DNA of 17,725 bases from Clostridia bacterium (lineage in GTDB: Bacteria; Bacillota; Clostridia; Oscillospirales; Acutalibacteraceae). A program made the translations under genes and the position numbers. The stretch lies in assembly GCA_900766895.1 (NCBI GenBank), contig CAAFXF010000061.1, positions 1 to 17,725 on the forward strand. Reading direction: 5' to 3'. The notes beneath the pieces are model-generated. The model made no database searches and was not told the DNA's origin. It saw nothing but the letters and a program-made list of their open reading frames with translations. Positions 15,290-17,725 of the stretch are shown here, one piece after another; the stretch's first letter is position 1, and each line of letters begins with the position of its first letter.

Positions 15290-16555
15290 ATGGCTAAAAC
15301 AAAAGCAAAAAAGACTGCTAAGCAGAAATGGGGAATTTTTCTGAAAGTAATTTTAGGAATTGTGATTGTAATTGCGATAATTGCCGCAGTAATCGCCGCT
15401 ATGAATATTGCATCCGTAAATTCAAGCAACAAATTAATTTCATCCATTACTGCCGTTGAATACGAAAATCAGCTTAAGCCTGAAATAGATGAAAAGGACG
15501 GCTACTATACATTTACAACCGATAATGACCTAAAGGTTGTTCAGCTGTCCGACATACATATCGGAGCAGGCTTTATGAGCTCTAAAAAGGACGCCATGGC
15601 TATCAATGCTGTTGAAGCAATGGTAAGTGCCGAAAAGCCTGACCTTGTGATAGTTACAGGTGATATAGGTTATCCTGTTCCGTTCCAGGCAGGAACATTT
15701 AACAACAAAAATGCCGCAAAAATCTTTGCAAACCTTATGGAAAAAATGGAGGTTTATTGGTGCCTTACCTACGGTAATCACGACACCGAGGCTTACAGCT
15801 ACTTTAACAGAGCTGATATTTCCGAAATATACGGCGACAGGGACAAATATCCGCATTGTCTGTTCCAAGCAGGCCCTGACGATGTTGACGGCTACGGCAA
15901 CTATGCAATAAAGGTTAAGGATACTGTCGGCAATATCACACAGGTTTTCTTTATGATGGATTCCCATTCATATACAGACGGTGACTATTTCGGAGCATTG
16001 TGGAAATACGATTGTATTCACGAAAACCAAATTCAATGGTACGAAAATCAGGTTTTAAGCTTCACCGAGCAAAATAACGGTGAGACACCAAAATCTCTGA
16101 TGTTCTGTCACATTCCATTGTTAGAGCTTCAGGATGCTTACAATGAATATAAAGACAACGGCTTTAAGGATACCGACAATGTTCAGCTTGTCGACGGCTT
16201 GATTGGTGAAACCGGCAAGGTTGTATATTCAAGTGAACACAACAACGGTATGTTTGACAAAATGCTTGAGCTCGGCTCAACACAGGGTGCATTCTTCGGT
16301 CACGACCATACAAACAGCTTTTCAATGATGTACAAGGGTATTCAACTCGGATATACATATACCGTTGATTATCTTGCATACATTGATATTAAAAGCTACG
16401 GCCTGCAACGTGGCTGTACTGTATTCACTGTTCACCCCGACGGAACATATGACAGACAGCTTGAAAACTACTATCAGGATAAATATGAAACCATTAACGA
16501 AAAAGAAAATGTAAAAATGGTTGATTACAACACTGACAGAGCTAAAGAAGAATAA
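15290..16555 (+). CDS. Membrane-anchored calcineurin-like metallophosphoesterase
   Basis: This is a predicted binuclear-metal phosphoesterase of 421 residues. A Lys-rich stretch (2-19) precedes one hydrophobic helix (about 15-38). No cleavage site is evident, so the catalytic domain is probably held outside the cell by an N-terminal anchor. Metal-binding motifs follow the family order: QLSDIHIG (D88, H90), VTGDIG (D125), YGNHDTE (N163, H164), FCHIPL (H274) and FGHDHTN (H338, H340). All expected ligands are present, so it should be active. Substrate cannot be read from the sequence; relatives act on nucleotides, phospholipid or polymer phosphodiesters. The C terminus is charged (ending RAKEE). 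A G-rich ribosome site (GCGGGGG) lies eight bases before the ATG. It follows metG by 37 bases, is the last gene of the rightward unit, and its stop is 13 bases before a strong terminator. Confidence 0.88.
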   Translation: MAKTKAKKTAKQKWGIFLKVILGIVIVIAIIAAVIAAMNIASVNSSNKLISSITAVEYENQLKPEIDEKDGYYTFTTDNDLKVVQLSDIHIGAGFMSSKKDAMAINAVEAMVSAEKPDLVIVTGDIGYPVPFQAGTFNNKNAAKIFANLMEKMEVYWCLTYGNHDTEAYSYFNRADISEIYGDRDKYPHCLFQAGPDDVDGYGNYAIKVKDTVGNITQVFFMMDSHSYTDGDYFGALWKYDCIHENQIQWYENQVLSFTEQNNGETPKSLMFCHIPLLELQDAYNEYKDNGFKDTDNVQLVDGLIGETGKVVYSSEHNNGMFDKMLELGSTQGAFFGHDHTNSFSMMYKGIQLGYTYTVDYLAYIDIKSYGLQRGCTVFTVHPDGTYDRQLENYYQDKYETINEKENVKMVDYNTDRAKEE

Positions 16556-16568
16556 ACCGAATAAACAT

Positions 16569-16600
16569 AAAAACACCTTGGATTTTCCAAGGTGTTTTTT
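16569..16600. terminator. Bidirectional intrinsic terminator between convergent genes
   Basis: A 12-bp perfect stem (16571-16582 with 16586-16597) around a TTT loop is flanked by an A-tract on the left and T's on the right. The T-run 16595-16600 ends rightward transcripts of the phosphoesterase operon. The A-tract becomes a U-tract on the minus strand and serves the flavodiiron gene, whose stop is at 16627. The GC-rich core is CACCTTGG/CCAAGGTG. Confidence 0.93.
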
Positions 16601-16626
16601 GATGTACTTATCTTATATAATTACAA

Positions 16627-17725
16627 TCAAAACTGCTTCATAATTTCATCAGCAAGCTCCTCAAGCTCTGCTACATATGCATCTGTAAATCTTGTTTTGA
16701 TTGTAACGGTTTTATCAAGAATATTGATATTTGCCATTTTTTCAAAATGAGCCTTCATTGCTCTGACAGCACTTGGAGACCAAGATGCATTTTCTACAAG
16801 AGCAACTGTTCTGTTTTGGAAAGCCTTGTGCTCAAGATGATTAAGATAATCATCCATAGGAGTAAACACACCTGCATCATATGATGAAGCCATACAAAGC
16901 AATACGCTGTGGCGGAAGCCGTCCTCCACACATTCTGCAATATCATCACGGGTAAGGTCTGCAATAGCAACTCTCGGGCATCCCTTTTCTTCAAGAATTT
17001 CCTTCATTTTTTCAGCAGCCTGCCATGTGTTACCGTGGATAGAAGCGCAGGCAATAAATACGCCCTGATTTTCAGGCTCGTATGATGACCATGTGTTGTA
17101 AAGGTCCAAAACCTCAGGGATTGTATCTGTAAGCACAGGTCCGTGCAATGGGCAAATTGTCTTAATTTCAAGGCCTGATGCTTTTTTAAGTAGTGCCTGA
17201 ACCTGCTTGCCGTACTTGCCGACAATGTTAAAGTAGTATCTTCTTGCCTCACAATTCCATGCCTCGTCGGCGTCGGTTGTACCAAACTTGCCAAAGCCGT
17301 CGGCAGAGAACAAAATCTTCTCGCTGCTCTCATATGATACCATAACCTCCGGCCAATGCACCATTGAAGCCATAACAAAGGTAAGTGTATGAGTACCAAG
17401 CTCAAGAGTGTCGCCCTCCTTTACGGCAATAACTCTTGACGCGTCAACATCGCAAAACTGTGGAAGCATTCTGACAGCAACGGTTGAAACAACTATCTTC
17501 ATTTGCGGGAACTTATCGGCAAGTGCCTGAATACCAAAGCTGTGGTCAGGCTCAAGATGGTGAACAACAATATAATCGGGAGCTCTGTCACCAAGCACCT
17601 CGTCAATATTATTGAGCCAACTGTCAACTGCTATTTTGTCAACGCTGTCCATAACGGCAACCTTCTCATCCAAAATAACATATGAATTGTACGCCATTCC
17701 CTTTTCAAGCATATATTGACCTTCA
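16627..17725 (-). CDS. Flavodiiron protein, FprA family (5' end beyond right edge)
   Basis: This is an A-type flavoprotein that in anaerobes reduces oxygen to water and/or nitric oxide to nitrous oxide, using electrons usually delivered by rubredoxin; it is cytoplasmic. The frame stays open through an in-frame Met at 17712 to the window edge, reading EGQY before it, as in FprA proteins. The true start therefore lies outside, probably a few dozen residues upstream. Numbered from that Met, the metallo-beta-lactamase-like domain shows the diiron ligands H52, E54, D56, H57 (HHLEPDHS), H119 (MVHWPE), D138 (SADGFG) and H190 (CPLHGP). From about residue 216 a flavodoxin domain follows, with the FMN phosphate loop ASIHGNT. 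It ends at EIMKQF with no fused rubredoxin. All seven metal ligands are present, so it should be functional. It is convergent with the operon to its left and shares the terminator. Oxygen versus NO preference cannot be told. Confidence 0.95.
   Translation of the reverse strand, partial: EGQYMLEKGMAYNSYVILDEKVAVMDSVDKIAVDSWLNNIDEVLGDRAPDYIVVHHLEPDHSFGIQALADKFPQMKIVVSTVAVRMLPQFCDVDASRVIAVKEGDTLELGTHTLTFVMASMVHWPEVMVSYESSEKILFSADGFGKFGTTDADEAWNCEARRYYFNIVGKYGKQVQALLKKASGLEIKTICPLHGPVLTDTIPEVLDLYNTWSSYEPENQGVFIACASIHGNTWQAAEKMKEILEEKGCPRVAIADLTRDDIAECVEDGFRHSVLLCMASSYDAGVFTPMDDYLNHLEHKAFQNRTVALVENASWSPSAVRAMKAHFEKMANINILDKTVTIKTRFTDAYVAELEELADEIMKQF

Overview
The window is a chromosomal segment from a low-to-moderate GC Firmicute. 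It most resembles a Clostridia-class gut anaerobe of the Ruminococcaceae/Oscillospiraceae type. The basis is the rpoB-rpoC-rpsL-rpsG-fusA order, RpoB and RpoC sequences of the short Firmicutes type without the large E. coli insertions, the short Bacillus-like NagB, a zinc-knuckle MetG with a C-terminal tRNA-binding domain, a flavodiiron protein typical of anaerobes, and a Thr/Lys-rich lipoprotein with 'VTxxxGxxV' units. The family-level placement is an inference from memory of related proteins, not a search result.

Left part (1-9228, all on the minus strand): reading in the direction of transcription, rpoB, rpoC, rpsL, rpsG and the first 172 codons of fusA, which runs off the left edge. A near-consensus promoter precedes rpoB. 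A second promoter, with perfect -35 and -10 hexamers and a 17-base spacer, overlaps the last codons of rpoC and should start a separate rpsL-rpsG-fusA transcript with a leader of about 190 bases. That leader contains four predicted hairpins. rpsL appears to begin with TTG. No rplJ/rplL lies upstream of rpoB and no L7Ae-like gene lies between rpoC and rpsL.

Middle (9229-9639): a divergent control region. It carries the rpoB leader with three hairpins, the rpoB promoter next to an A/T-rich tract, and an extended -10 promoter firing rightward.

Right part (9640-16555, plus strand): six tightly packed genes that look like one transcription unit. They encode an oligopeptide-type solute-binding lipoprotein without its transporter, a VanZ-family membrane protein, NagB, a Thr-rich lipoprotein, MetG, and a membrane-anchored calcineurin-like phosphoesterase. 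Gaps are -17, 1, 37, 15 and 37 bases. A strong bidirectional hairpin terminator (16569-16600) closes the unit and also serves a convergent flavodiiron protein gene that runs off the right edge.

Most of the window is core housekeeping DNA. I see no defence island, mobile element, CRISPR array or clearly new system. The points most worth checking are the promoter embedded in the rpoC 3' end with its structured leader, and the odd mixed operon of cell-surface genes with nagB and metG.
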